Assembly (NCBI RefSeq): GCF_001411555.2
Contig: NC_049904.1
Location: forward strand, 62,001 to 126,000
Direction of reading: 5' to 3'
Source of the DNA: Juglans regia
Taxonomy: Eukaryota > Streptophyta > Magnoliopsida > Fagales > Juglandaceae
DNA: 64,000 nt
Each line of letters starts with the position of its first letter. Position 1 is the first letter of the stretch. The notes below the pieces were generated by a model, which was not told the DNA's origin, did no database searches, and saw only the letters and a list, made by a program, of their open reading frames with translations. Made by a program: the position numbers and the translations under genes. Positions 8,560-20,107 of this stretch are shown here, one piece after another.

Positions 8560-9616
8560 GATCGGATCTAATCACGGCACGACCTGTGGTGGAAATAACC
8601 AGAAATATCTTCACTTTCGTACCAAAGACCCATGGCGTTGCCATTGTCGTGGGTTGGAGATGGATTTTTTGTGGGTATTTGTGTCATCAACTTGATGGTT
8701 CTAAGATGGAGATTTCTTGTGGGAGTTTTTGTCATGCTCCTATTGAATGAGCACTTTACACTTTTGCGATTCATGGATGAGCCCTTTTGCAAACACCATA
8801 AAATCTTCTTGAATGCTCGCTCCTTGGACGAGCACTTTTTGGGGCATCTTTTGGTCATCATTCGAGAGGAGCATAGTTTGCTTGCCCCAATGGGTTTTTG
8901 TCTGGGTTTGAGAACCACTCAAGAAACAGCTAAGTTTATTATTTTTAGAAATACCTCTAATTTTATTAGAAAGTACATTAAATTTAGCTTTATAAGCAAT
9001 TATCGTACTAACATACTTTTATCTTGTAAGGACCTCCATTGCATCATCTTAAGGAGATGAACCAAATCTAATATGGACAAGCTACACAAACTCCTATGGA
9101 AAGCCCTTGCCTCACCAACATCCTGAAACTATATCAGTGCATTTTCATCCACATAAAATGAGGTTATGAAAATTCTTTGTACAAACTCCTTGGAGGAACT
9201 TAATGATACAAGAAATACTGGTTTGCTCTGTACACCTAAGTCGAAGGGTTCTTGTCACCAAACCTTGGGAATTTCAGCTTAATTCCCTTGGTAAATCCTC
9301 TATCAAAAGTCTCCCAATGGTTTACCTCACCGACCCCTTCATTGACATCATCATTCCTACCAAAAGTGTGATTACCATGACAATTCCATCATGTTGCTTC
9401 ATTACCCATTGAAGCATTGATTGAAACTCTTGAAATTTAATGCAACATTTCATTAAATCTCTTGTCCTGATTTTCTCTATCTACATGGGCAATCTTCTAT
9501 TGCGGCAACAAGATAGTAATTGTATCTTCAACTTGCTTATGTAGTGTTTCTTGTTGTTGTTGAAGGTGATTCAACGATTCAGCTAACTGAGCATAGGATT
9601 GAGTTCCTTCCACCAT
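8560..9616 (-). pseudogene. Second, heavily decayed Ty3/gypsy gag
   Basis: The minus strand from an ATG at 9616 gives a gag-like N-terminus (MVEGTQSYAQLAESLNHLQQ) and then, with stops and frame changes, GIKLKFPRFGDKNPST, ENALI-FQDVGEA, AYKAKFNVLSNKIRGISK and NNKLSCFLSG. These align in order with the gag core seen at 6784-7304, but the sequence is clearly a different copy. At least five disruptions are visible. A degenerate primer site (TTGGTATTAGTTG) precedes the ATG. The plus-strand open frame at 8632-9060 is a shadow of this region. Confidence 0.65.
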
Positions 9617-9631
9617 GACAACTAATACCAA

Positions 9632-9960
9632 CTATAATGGGCCCTCTTCAGAAGACTTAATTCGACATAGTCAATCTCCAAGAACCAAGAATTAAGAGAG
9701 AGAGAGAGAGAGAGATCGAGAACAGGTTGAATGCAAAACCGAGATGCATTTCCCTCCTTTTTTTTCTCCCTTCTATAACAAACTTCCTTATCATGCTATA
9801 AGAAGTCGTTCCTTATGTTTACAGAGATTAGTATAACAAAACAACATCACTCTACTTATTAAAGAAATCAGCATAGTAAACGACATCGTTCTTACAAATC
9901 AAAACGATACCATACTCAGTACAAAGACTTAATGAAACTAGCTGCCATTTCCCTTTTCTT
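9632..9960 (-). mobile_element. Probable 5' LTR of the second gypsy remnant
   Basis: Positioned directly upstream (minus sense) of the primer-site-like sequence and gag. It contains a (GA)n tract at about 9695-9714. The far boundary is uncertain, as no partner LTR was found. Confidence 0.35.
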
Positions 9961-11078
9961 TTTCCTTATTCTCATTATTGTGCTCTCCATCTTCAGCTCA
10001 ATTCTTGATTCATGACACCATCTCTATTGCCTGCACCACAACACATCTCCAAAAATTATCATTCCCACCTCAATCGATCTATATTTACATTAATCTCTTT
10101 CTTTCTCTCAAACTTTCTTCTAAATTATTTTATTCCCTTTCTCGGTTCCATCATGTATAGTATTCTCCACTGTGACCTTCTATTATATGCCTAAACCTAA
10201 AGGTGATTTTTTAACATGCTTTCACCGATTTTTCTTTCATGTCTATACCGAACTCAGCAATTTACTAACTAATAGATTCTTTTTGGAATTTATGTTAAAT
10301 CACATATTGTTTTCGTTATTTGATTGCTTGGTGGAAGGAGAGAATAAAATTTTTAGGGTTTTCTTGTTGGATGAAAAATATGGCATCCTTTCAACAGTCC
10401 TTTGGTTTTGGATGCAATGTGGAGGTCCCTTACTCTTTCCTTCTCTTTTTCTATCTCCTAATATGAGTTATTGCTTCTTTTTTATTTTTTTTATTTTTTT
10501 TGGTCTTATGCGAATTTTTTTGTTATTTTACACCATTAAATCATAGGCACACTTTAACTTCTTCATTCATCTTCTTTCCTTTCGTGGCATTTTCCAGTGG
10601 CTCTTTTTCTCAACTTATTTGGTTGGTCCCACAATAATTTTGTTCTTCTTTTTGAGTAAAATGGTTCATTTGGTTGTCTTTTTTATATCATGAGCACATA
10701 TATAAAAAAGATAACACTTAAATGACACTTAATGTGTCATTTAAGTGTTATTTTTTAAGTGGCTTTTGGTGGGCTTATCGAACTTTTGTGAGGCTTTAGT
10801 ATTAATCTTTTCTTGAATATGGATTTGGAAGGCGTATTGAGGTTGGGAAGTATAGTAAGAAAGAAAGAAAAAGCTGAGATGAGACATCGGATGCATAGCA
10901 TGATAGCAATTTCTTGGGGGCTAACCATGAAAGTCTCATCGTTGTTTAGTTATGAATATTCGACCAGCAGGGATGCGACTTGGTAATTGCAAATTTACCT
11001 TAGCATCGGTTCATTGGGTTGGCTTCTTGAGAGAAGTAAGAATGCCTAACCTTGTTGATTGGTTTGCTTCTTTATTGA
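9961..11078. other. AT-rich intergenic sequence, no gene recognised
   Basis: T-rich stretches give Phe-rich chance frames (for example 10172-10546), with no protein family visible. The one clear structure is an 18-bp perfect hairpin at 10711-10751. Confidence 0.5.
10711..10751. repeat. Perfect 18-bp inverted repeat (hairpin)
   Basis: ATAACACTTAAATGACAC is followed by a 5-base loop and its exact reverse complement. A T-run follows on the plus strand. It may be a remnant of a small foldback element; function unknown. Confidence 0.8.
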
Positions 11079-11222
11079 TGTTAGAATTGTAATGCAATTC
11101 TTTCTATTTCTCAATTCTATGCTTAAAGGCTATACGATGTAGCATGTATATAAGAGGCCAAAGGTTATACAAGATGGTTATCAAGCAACGTGAGATTCTC
11201 TACTTTACATATACACTAATAA
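11079..11222 (-). repeat. 3' LTR of a Ty1/copia element (144 bp)
   Basis: On the minus strand it lies just downstream of copia RNase H and a G-rich tract. On the plus strand it starts TGTTAGAATTG, the typical inverted end of short copia LTRs, and a TATATA box is present. Such short LTRs are usual in Ale/Retrofit-type copia lineages. No partner LTR was found. Confidence 0.65.
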
Positions 11223-11255
11223 CCCCCCCCCCCCCCCAAAAAAAAAAAAAAAAAC
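11223..11255. repeat. Homopolymer block C15-A18
   Basis: Fifteen C followed by eighteen A on the plus strand, between copia RNase H and its LTR. This is where the polypurine tract should be (read as T18-G15 on the minus strand), so the G run may be an expanded PPT. Confidence 0.9.
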
Positions 11256-11258
11256 TCA

Positions 11259-13650
11259 AGGTGGATGAGAAACCAACTCGAGGCTATCAATCAGATAATG
11301 AAATCGAGCCGTAGGTTGAGACTTTGTAAAGATGTCGGCAAACTGATCTTGAGAGGAGACAGAGAGCAACTGAAAAGAACCCTGAAGCAAATGATGGTGA
11401 ACGAAATGAAAATCAATCTAGATGTGCTTGGATGTGTTTGGTCAGCTCATGGAAAACATCATTATGAGTAACCTGCATGGCAATGCGATTGTCACATTAA
11501 AGAGAAGTTGAAGAAGTGAGAGGTACACCTAAATCCTGTAGTAACCATCGGAGCCAAAGGAGTTTAGCGGTGGTGTTTACCAAGGCACAATACTCAGCCT
11601 TAGGCGACGTTTGTATTCAAAACCCACATCAACTCATCTCAACTCATTTCAACTCATCTCATCTCATAATTGCAACTTTTTCAAATTCTTACACAAAATA
11701 TAATAAACAATTCAACTTTTTCAAATCCCAAAACAACTTTCCCAAATTTTCACACAAAATATAATAAATAATTCAACTTTTATTCTACTATTCACAAACC
11801 ATCTCAACTCATCTCTGAATCTGAACCACTCCTTAGTGTTGGATCGAGAGGTAATAGTCTATTTCTTGCTACACCGAGAGATTAATAAGGAATCGAGAAG
11901 GAAGCAGTACCCTGTGGTGGAACATCGATCAGTGGGATCACCTGCCCAGTCAGCATCAGAGGATGCTCGAAGAACTAGTAGACATTGTAAGAGAGTGCCC
12001 TTAAGATACTGAAGAATGTGTAGGATGGCAGTATAGTGGATTGATCGAGGGGCAGACATGAACTGGGTGACCTGATGCACAACATAATAAATGTCTAGAC
12101 AAGTGACTGTCAGGTAAACTAGGCTGTACACCAACTGTCGAGAAAGTGTGAAGTCAGACAATAGTTCCCCATGCGAAGGGGTCAAATGTGCATGAACCTC
12201 GATGGGTGTATCAGCAACCTTGCTGCCAATAAGGCTAGCTTGAGACAAAAGATTAGAGACATACTTGGCTTGGGTGAGGCAAAATCCATCTGCTGAGAAA
12301 GTGACATCCAAGTCGAGAAAATAATTGAGGTGGCAAGATCTTTCATCTCAAGCTAATTGAGGAAGTCCTTAAGTTCCTAAATGTCGTTAAGATCATCATC
12401 GATACTAATCATGCCATCCACATATAATAATAGCAAAATGGGACCTCTGTCAAAGTGAAAAATGAAGAGAGCTGAATCATAGGAACTGAGAGAGTAGCCC
12501 AAGCGAGAAACCGTTGAGGTGAATTTTGTAAACCAGGCACGAGGGGCTTGCTTAAGGCCATAGAAACACGACGAAGGCTGCATATATACTTCTTCACACA
12601 AATCGCAATTCAAGAATGCATTTTTTACATCCATCTGAAAGAGCTTCCACTAACGAAATGCTCCAACAAGCAAGATAGTGTGAATAGGAGAGACAGACAA
12701 CTAGGGCAAAAGTCTCCTCATAGTCAATGTCGTATTTCTATGTGAAACCTTTGGCAGCAAGTCGAACTTTATACCTTTTAACAGAACCACCTGAGCGAGT
12801 CTTGATCTTCTAGATCTACTTACAACAAATCACAAACTTTCCAGGGGCAAATCAACCAGATCCCATGTGTGGTTCTTAGATAATACATTAAGTTCCTCAG
12901 TCATTGCATCTGTCCATAAAGGATTAATGGAGGCCTCATGATAGGATTGAAGTAACAAGGGTAGTGTAACAATGAAAATTAAGCAAATGGGTAGGAAGAG
13001 ATCTTTCTCGAGAAGAATGACGAAGGGAAAGGTCGGCTGTGTGATCTGCATGTGAGGCAGGAATCGGGACTGCAACCAAAGAGGAAGGCAGCTCAAGAGA
13101 CGGAGATTCTAGCTTAAGAGTGTCCAAAGAATGAGTAGGTGGAATGCATGGACACAGGTGAAGAATGATTGGACGGCTCATTTGGAAAAATTTCTAAGGT
13201 ATAGGATTGAGAAATATAGGGACTAAAAGTGGATCCCTCAGTAAACAGGTGATGGTCCCAGAACACAACATGACGAAAAATGCGAAGGCAATGAGCAATA
13301 GGATCATAATACCGATAGCCCTTAAGTCTGACCGTAGCCAAAAAAGCAACAAATGTGAGAACGGGGGGCTCCAGCTTTGTGTGTACATGATACTGAAGAA
13401 GGACAAAGTAAGTAGAACCAAAGGAACAAAGGTGTTGATAGTTAGGGAGAGATCCAAATAGGTGCTCATATGGAGATTGATTTAGCACGACCAGACTTGG
13501 AAGGCAATTAATGGTATGAAGTATGAACCACAGTAAGGATAGCTTCACCCCCAAAATGGTGTAGGGTCTTTAGCAGAGAGGAGAAGTATAAAACCTCGCT
13601 CTTCCACCATTAAGAGCGACGTCATTTTTATGAACTCGAGAGAGCCGGAG
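11259..13650 (-). pseudogene. Ty1/copia pol (integrase C-terminus, RT, RNase H), degenerate
   Basis: Reading minus-strand from high to low coordinates: the integrase C-terminal region (13554-13190; LPSLVVLNQSPYEHLFG and GYRYYDPIA), the RT start (13096-12830; ASINPLWTDAM-EEL and NHTWDLVDLP), RT core (12634-12377; MDVKNAFLN, YGLKQAPRAWF), RT-RNase H (12311-11859; LTQAKYVSNLLSQA, TPIEVHAHLTPSHG, DADWAGDPTDRCSTTGYC) and the RNase H end (11597-11259; AEYCALVNTTAKLLW, ADIFTKS). Several frameshifts and stops occur. The RT catalytic YVDD reads YVDG. A 230-bp MITE interrupts RNase H at 11603. The integrase core, protease and gag are missing beyond 13650, where the duplicated block begins. Confidence 0.85.
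11603..11832. mobile_element. Tourist-like MITE in copia RNase H
   Basis: A 230-bp insertion with 3-bp TSD TTA at 11600-11602 and 11833-11835. Terminal sequences GGCGACGTTTGTATTCA and (reverse complement of the right end) GGAGTGGTTCAGATTCA are imperfect inverted repeats. Removing it rejoins copia coding sequence precisely (SNTKAEYC). The interior shares the CAACTCATCTCA and TTCAACTTTTTCAAAT-type sequence with the MITEs at 14907 and 22745. The TTA/TAA target suggests PIF/Harbinger mobilisation. Confidence 0.8.
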
Positions 13651-13656
13651 TACTAC

Positions 13657-14906
13657 TACTAACCTTAATTAAAAATTTATTTTCTTATTCTTAGCACCAA
13701 GTACAAAGATTCTCTATAATAAATAAAATTGTTTTGTATTAAAATACTAAAATCATATAATAGAGTACACGGATGTATTTATTAAAATTCCTTTGAATTC
13801 TATGCTATACAAACCATAACTTAAACTCTCTATGAATGATTTAGGTCTCTGCTTTATCTCCCTAGGCCAAGTCCCATCCTATTGCCCCACCTTCATAAAT
13901 ATTTTGACCTGAGTGGTTTAAAAACATAAAATAAATTAACATGAATTGAAAACTCAATAAGAAATCCATCATAACGTAAACATACTAAATATAAGGTTTT
14001 TCATAAAATATTTCATCCTGAGAATTTAAAGTCATGATTGTTCATATGTATATTTATGCTATGCATGACTTGCTTTGAATAATCTTATTTATCTTATTGA
14101 TCTGAGTTATTTGACTGGCCAACACACTTAACCTTGTGTTCGAAATTGTGCACCAGCTACACATACTGTGGCCACAAGGGGAACCATTGATCTGATATGA
14201 GAATACTGTGGTGTATCATGATTGTGTCTGTGGCTTGCACATCTACCCTGACTACATTAGTACCATGCATCTAAATGGTCATCTAATTAATCTTAATCTA
14301 TATCTTACACTTGATCTTATGAAAGTTTATGTGTCTTATGCAACGTGAAATGCATAATATATATATATATATAATATGCAAAATGAAACATGATCATGAA
14401 TTATGATGATGGTGTGCTTGCAGATATCATAACATGCGTGGTACATAAACATTGGCTTCCAAAAAATTAGCTTACATAAAAAGCTAAAGTATACTAATTA
14501 TAATTTATGATCAAACTACTTATCTCATATCACTAATTCCAAAATACAATCGTTACCTATACGAAGTATCATATGTCACTAATGTTTTAAAAAAACATGT
14601 CATAATGTTTTATTTAATTAAATACCTACTAAGAAAAATAAGTTTAATAATTAACCAATTTTATCCAAACTTAATAAATACTATGCCCATAAAAGTAAGC
14701 CCATCGTAATAACAAGTTGAACGTGAAAAGAGGCACAAAAATGGCTATTGCTATGACTTATGGAATAATGGGTAGTAAAGTAATTTAATCAAAAAGCATG
14801 TATGTAATTTAGGTCTATACATTAGAGGGCGTTATGGTGATTCAAACCTTTATGGCATAATTGTAATAACTGGACAAAGTCAGATCATGTGTTATGGAAA
14901 GGCTAA
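13657..14906. other. AT-rich noncoding left part of the duplicated unit
   Basis: No coding frame supported. Contains a short (AT)n at about 14357-14374. The equivalent region in copy 2 is 21483-22744. Confidence 0.5.
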
Positions 14907-15100
14907 GGCCTCGGTTGGTTACACAAATGAGATGAAATAAAATGAAAGTTGAATAAAATATTGTTAAAATTTTATTTTTTTAATATTGCTTTTATTTTGG
15001 AATTTGAAAAAATTGAATTGTTTATTGTGTTTTGTGTGAGAATTTGAAAAAGTTATAATGATTAAATGAGATGGTTTGTGTTGTGTAATCAAATGAGGCC
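14907..15100. mobile_element. Tourist-like MITE (194 bp), copy 1
   Basis: Terminal inverted repeats begin GGCCTCGGTTGGTTACACAA, with 3-bp TAA target duplications at 14904-14906 and 15101-15103. The copy at 22745-22938 has perfect 20-bp TIRs; this one has several mismatches. The GGCCTNGTTTGG-type end with TAA target is characteristic of Tourist/PIF-Harbinger MITEs. Confidence 0.85.
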
Positions 15101-15252
15101 TAAAGATATTTTAGGCATGTGTTTGGCAACGGGAGAAAATCAAAGACAAAGCTCACCGAGCGATAGAGAAAGAGGAAGGTACATGCTACGGAGTGAAGTC
15201 TTTGGAATGGTGATAGAAACAAAATAGTGCCATTAAATAGAGGAAGTCAATA

Positions 15253-15256
<4 letters not shown>

Positions 15257-15341
<85 letters not shown>
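15257..15341. repeat. (GA)n microsatellite, long allele
   Basis: About 42 GA units. The same site in copy 2 (23090-23119) has about 14. On the minus strand it yields Leu-Ser repeat frames, which I disregard. Confidence 0.95.
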
Positions 15342-15343
<2 letters not shown>

Positions 15344-15454
15344 GTGGCTTATCGGTGTGGTGCGACGGTGAAGGTGATGGTCGGCCAGTTGTTTCTTCAT
15401 GCAGTTTCTGAGAGGTAACTTGGCTGAAGAAGTATGTGACGCCATGATTTGTGA

Positions 15455-15793
15455 TCATTTGTTTGGGTGTGGGTGCTTTGCTGTGTTTTTTGGGATTGCA
15501 TAAGAGGAGGTGTATATATAAAGGAAAATGTTCAATGACGTGTTTCGCTCGAAGTCGATCAGATGAAGACTTGGTAAGATTCTAATAACTGGAAGAGTTT
15601 CAAATAGACTCATTATTTCGAGGGGAACTTGTGGTATGTTCGGATTATTAAAGTAATAGTTTATCAGTGTGCCATGCTCATGGTTATCGAAAAGATAGGG
15701 AGGGTGATGGAGAATTCGATTTGGACTCAGGTGGTGAGCAATAGAGAGGAGAGGTTGAAATTTGAAAACATAATCTAGCATTTCATTTAACAT
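15455..15793 (-). other. 112-codon open frame kept in both duplicate copies, unrecognised
   Basis: This frame and its duplicate at 23233-23571 are both open over 112 codons and differ at about seven residues. A VPLEIMSLFETLP stretch faintly recalls an F-box but is not convincing. No neighbouring coding context supports expression. Possibly chance in a young duplicate. Confidence 0.2.
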
Positions 15794-16229
15794 AGAACTA
15801 GGAGTAAATAAGAGTGTGTAAGGGACCTCTATCAGTGATAATTTTAAAATGAGGAAAATTCTAATGGCCGATCTTAATTTTAAAATGAGTTTAACTCGTC
15901 CAATAAATCCTTTTGGGACTTATGAATTAATTCTTGGACTTAATACCAATTAAATAGGGTCTACTTAGTCCACAAATATTAAATGGACTTTAAATCCAAT
16001 TATTGACTCAATAAAATTCCATATACCACTGAAATAAACTTTTGAGCGTAAGAGCCTAATTTTAATTTCTGGACAATAATAATAAATTAATAGCTTGTGG
16101 CCTTATCCAATATGGCCTATTAAACCTAATTTGGGTTTGGTAAAATTATCCATATTTCATCCCTAATAATACTGGATCGGGTTGTTATAAGAAGAGTTTG
16201 AATCGTGTCAAGGATATGATGAAGTTTTC

Positions 16230-17056
16230 GTTTGGCTCGTCCATTCTACTAGGAGGTGCCTGAACAAGAGGTTTGATGGATAGTGTCATATGTTTGCAAG
16301 ATACTTTGAACGACAAATTGTTTGTATTCAATTACATTGTCATATTGAAATCTTGATAGTTTAGAATATTGAGTTTCAACCATTTTTGCAAAATTATAGT
16401 AAATATGCAATAGTCCATAACAAAAGTGCATAAGATAGATCAAACTGTAACGAGTGAAATCATCAATGACTATAAAAAGGTAACGACATCCACCGATACT
16501 AGTTATAGGGGCAGGTCCCCAAACATCAGAGTGTATCAAATAAAAAAACTAGCAGAAACATATGTGATAGCAGAAACACCAAAAAGTGGACCCAGAGGTC
16601 TTGAAGGAAGATACAAAGTGCTCATTGGAAACATACACTCCACTCTAGGGCCTGTCCATGGATCCTGCACAGTACAATCATAGTAGTAAAAAATAACACA
16701 GTAGCCAAGTTGAGTCAACTGCCCCACGAAGAGCAAGTTATAAGAAAGTTTAGAAACATAAAGCACCTCAAAAATTGAAATGTTGGATGTAGAAATAGAG
16801 CCTATACTAGGAGCAAGCATAGTTGATCCATTGGTAGTGTGTATAGCAAGTGATGGATGTGCAAAATGCATTTTAGTGAACAAGGACTAGGAGGGTGTCA
16901 TATGATTGTGATAAGTAGAATCCATAAGCCAAGAGAGAGACTTCCTAGGTAGAACAAAAATAGCAAAGGAGGATGATGAATTACCAGACCAGACCCGGAC
17001 CTGATTGATGAGGTTCTCCAAATCAACTGTGGAGAGAGTGACGGTGGATCCAAAGT
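16230..17056 (-). pseudogene. Ty1/copia gag-protease-integrase fragment, copy 1
   Basis: Minus-strand translation shows the protease region (WLMDSTYHNHMTP, FTKMHFAHPSLAIHTTNGST, VQDPWTGPRVECMFP) followed, after a deletion that removes most of the pre-integrase zinc finger, by the integrase start (IHSDVWGPAPITSIGGCRYL, FIVIDDFTRYSLIYLMH, NFAKMVETQ). The protease DSGA motif is replaced by DSTY. Several stops. Copy 2 is at 24010-24836. Confidence 0.8.
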
Positions 17057-17729
17057 CTCTTACTCATAAAAGAAAAATGTATTTTTATTATTAGTCATTC
17101 AAAAATCGTGTGTGAATTATAAGGAGTATGTGATCACGGAAATTAGTTAAACAATTCTTATTATATTGGCTAAAATTCTTAATGAGTTGAGGTACCTTTT
17201 GTGGAACATGTAGGGCAATAACTGTCGTAGATGCAAATGAGTTTGGGATGAAATCCTCTTATGAGTGGATTAATTTGTGCTACCTTCTGTTTCAAAGCAT
17301 CTCAAATATATCCTAACTTCTTTGAGGTTTGTATTTATACTTCAGATTTTCAAGGTCCTTTAAGTACAAAAATCTGCACATTACACTCTTATGATGTTTC
17401 AGCTCTTATTTCTACTATTATGTTATTATCCCAAGTTTCGGTAAAGGCTGGATGGAGTGTATTTAACAAGAGGAATCAAGTACGTGCCTTGCACATGCCC
17501 TTTACATTATCAAAGGACTTTATGGCTTCTCTGTCTAGACTCTAGCATAAAAATTTATGTTGGCTGGACCACATTTTGAATCCATATCAAGTTAACTCAG
17601 CTGCAGTGCTGCAACGTGCTGTATTAGTTGATCTTTTTATGTAAGAAAACCAAATAAAAACAAATGCTCTATTTTGTGATCATGATATGTATTCAAGTAA
17701 GCTAACTTTTGCTTAGACTATGCTTTTAT
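17057..17729. other. Unrecognised sequence hosting the LINE insertion
   Basis: A 94-codon plus frame (17261-17545) is present but not conserved in length in copy 2, where it runs 123 codons because of a 1-bp difference. A pyrimidine tract ending ATGTATCAG just before the LINE resembles a splice acceptor, so an old gene fragment is possible but unsupported. Confidence 0.3.
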
Positions 17730-19142
17730 GTATCAGGTTGCATGGGATTTCAACTTGCTTATACGGCTGGGTGGTGCTGATAAAGTTTACTCTATTATGC
17801 AAAGCTTGGGTCAACATAAGGAAGGTGAGGATATTTTGGCGTGGACTGAAAATGTTGATGGGAAGTTTACCACAAAAAGTGCTTGGTCTTGTTTACATAT
17901 TCATGTTCCGAAGGTTGCATGGTCGAAGTGGGTATGGATTCTTCTTTACCTAAAAAAAATTTCAGAGATGGTATGGAAATCATTTTTGAATGTGTTAAGT
18001 GTGGATGATAATGTTCGCAATATTTGAATTCCTATTGTCTCCAAATGCAATTGTTGTGTATTGGGGAGTATGAGGATTTAAATCATGTTTTGGCAAAAGG
18101 GGAGTTTGCCGAATTGATCTAGGAAAAAGCTTTTAATTGCGTGGGTTTACAACCCATGCGAGGGAGGGGATTGAGGCATGATAGAGTGGATTGTTGGTTC
18201 CATAAAGCCAAGAATTCTACAAAAGTTGGCACGCTATTTGGTATCATACCATGTATTGTTTTATGGTGTTTGTGGAATAGAAGGTGTAAAACTAGAATGG
18301 AAGATTTTTGTTAATCATCTCAGGTGGCCTGGGCTCAAGTTAAACATCATATTGACTGGTTGGCGCTAAAATTGAAAGATAAGGAGGAGTTCACGTGCCA
18401 AGATCAATAGATCCTAAATATGTTAGCAGTACCTTTCAAGTTGGTGTCTTCTAAGCTGCCTATATTAGCTCGATGGCATCCTCCAGCTACTAGCCGAATA
18501 AAGTTAAATACAAATGGAAGTTGTATTCGCAACCCAGGTGCAATTGGAGTTGGTGGTGTCTTTTGTGATCCTCATGGAAAGTTTTTGGCTGCTTACTCTA
18601 ATTATTTTGGTGATGGGACGAATAATAAAGCGGAATTATTAGGATTATTGTATGGCTTGAGGTTTGCAAAATCCTTTGGTTTCCTTAATCTTGATATTGA
18701 GATGGATTCTATGTTGGTTATAAAATGGTTGATTGATAAGAGATGCTCGGTATGGTATTTGGAAAATTTTTGGGATGATATTCAGGATTTGTTGAGAGGG
18801 ATGAATGTGAAGTTTCAATAGGAAGGAAATTCCTCGGCGGATTATCTTGCAAAAATAGGTGAGGAAGGATTGACGGCTCATTGGGAGGTTTATGTTGATA
18901 TTCCGAAGTTGTTAAGAGGATATTTAAAAATTGAAAATCTTGGACTTCCTCAGCTTCGTACATAGTTTGGTTTGTGTATAGGATTTTTTTATCTAAGTCT
19001 TGATGGGTGTTTATTGTATTGATTGGACTATAATAAGTTGGTTTTACGTTGTAACCACGGTTTCCCTCCATCAAAAGTGAGGTTTTCAATAAAGCTTTGG
19101 AGGTGTTGTCCTCCTTCTGCAAAAAAAGTATCGGGTTGCATG
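17730..19142 (+). mobile_element. 5'-truncated LINE (L1-type), copy 1, with 15-bp TSD
   Basis: Flanked by GTATCAGGTTGCATG (17730-17744) and GTATCGGGTTGCATG (19128-19142), with an A7 tail before the right TSD. The interior encodes the end of LINE ORF2: a zinc-binding RVT region (KFTTKSAWSC, VAWSKWVW, SVDDNVR) and a terminal RNase H (RIKLNTNGSC, NNKAELLGLLYGLRFAKSFG, IEMDSMLVIKWLID). Several stops are present, for example in place of Gln within the 18830 region. The RT proper is missing through 5' truncation. Confidence 0.85.
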
Positions 19143-19337
19143 TGAATTTGGATAGTGGTCGTATTTTTGTGGCTATTTTATAGTATTAGTGGCTGAATTA
19201 AATATTGAGAGCAAGATAAAATTTTAATAACTGACAAAATGTAGAGATTACACAAAACAAATATGTAATCTGATTTGTATGGATAACAAATGTAGGCTGC
19301 TTTCCATTATGTGGTCATTTATTGTTTAGTTTTTTTA

Positions 19338-19518
19338 TGGGAAATTCTATACAACACATTATTATCTTACTTTTATCTTACTATATAAGATGTGATACAT
19401 TTATCACAATTGAATTATCCTTTATTGGATGATTCTTCATCATCTAATGTGATAAATGCATCACATCTTACATAGTTGGATAAAAGTGATATGAGAGTGT
19501 AGTTTATAACATTACTCA
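19338..19518. mobile_element. Foldback MITE (181 bp) with 8-bp TSD, copy 1
   Basis: Nearly the whole element is an inverted repeat: TAAGATGTGATACATTTATC (19386 on) pairs with its near-exact complement ending at 19470, and pairing extends outwards to the ends (TGGGAAATTCTATA versus TGAGTAATGTTATA). TTTTTTTA flanks both sides (19330-19337, 19519-19526). The 8-bp TSD fits hAT mobilisation, though this target is low-complexity. Confidence 0.65.
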
Positions 19519-20107
19519 TTTTTTTATATCTTCAGTAAGATACTTCTGATATGTTGTGGTTTATTATATCAAGTAATTATGTAAATGTTTTGCTATTTTT
19601 CTTCTTTATTTGTCGTCTTTTTCTTAATCAATATATGAGTTAGTCTACATACAGTCCTCAAATAGGGACTGCTAATTAAGCCCATATAATTATGTTTTAA
19701 AAAATCTTAAAATCATTTTTAAAATGATGTTTTTTCTCTTTTATCCTCATTTATTAATGAGACTGCACACTTAATCCCCCACTTAGGACTGCAAATAGAA
19801 TTTTTCATATAAGTAACATAACTAACTCTTGGAAGGTTTTCTTGGTATAACCTGCATAATTTTACTTGGATCTATTTGTATTAAAATAGACACTACTATA
19901 CTCCATAGTTAAAAACATGGCCCATATCAAAATAATGGAATTGTACTTTCAGCTAGTCTAATGGATTTGCTTGGGTCTTGAAGCAGACATCTCGTTTGGA
20001 TAGTGAAAGTGTTTCATTTCATCTCATCTTTTTATTACAATTTTTTTAAATTTTAACACAAAATATAATAAACAATTCATCTTTTTCTAATCCTAAAACA
20101 ATAATAA
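19519..20107. other. AT-rich sequence ending in a truncated MITE, copy 1
   Basis: No gene. From about 19988 to 20107 the sequence resembles the left part of the Tourist-like MITE family (CTCGTTTGGATAGTG, CATCTCATC, CAATTCATCTTTTTC). It is cut off where the Tat LTR begins, so the LTR element inserted into or recombined within it. Confidence 0.5.

Noticed and set aside
8632..9060. 142-codon plus-strand frame
   Set aside because: Antisense to recognisable gypsy gag sequence; no domain of its own.
10172..10546. 124-codon Phe/Leu-rich plus frame that could look like a membrane protein
   Set aside because: T-rich low-complexity sequence, no homology recognised, no supporting context.
15186..15458. 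Minus frames rich in Leu-Ser repeats
   Set aside because: Translation of the (GA)n microsatellite.
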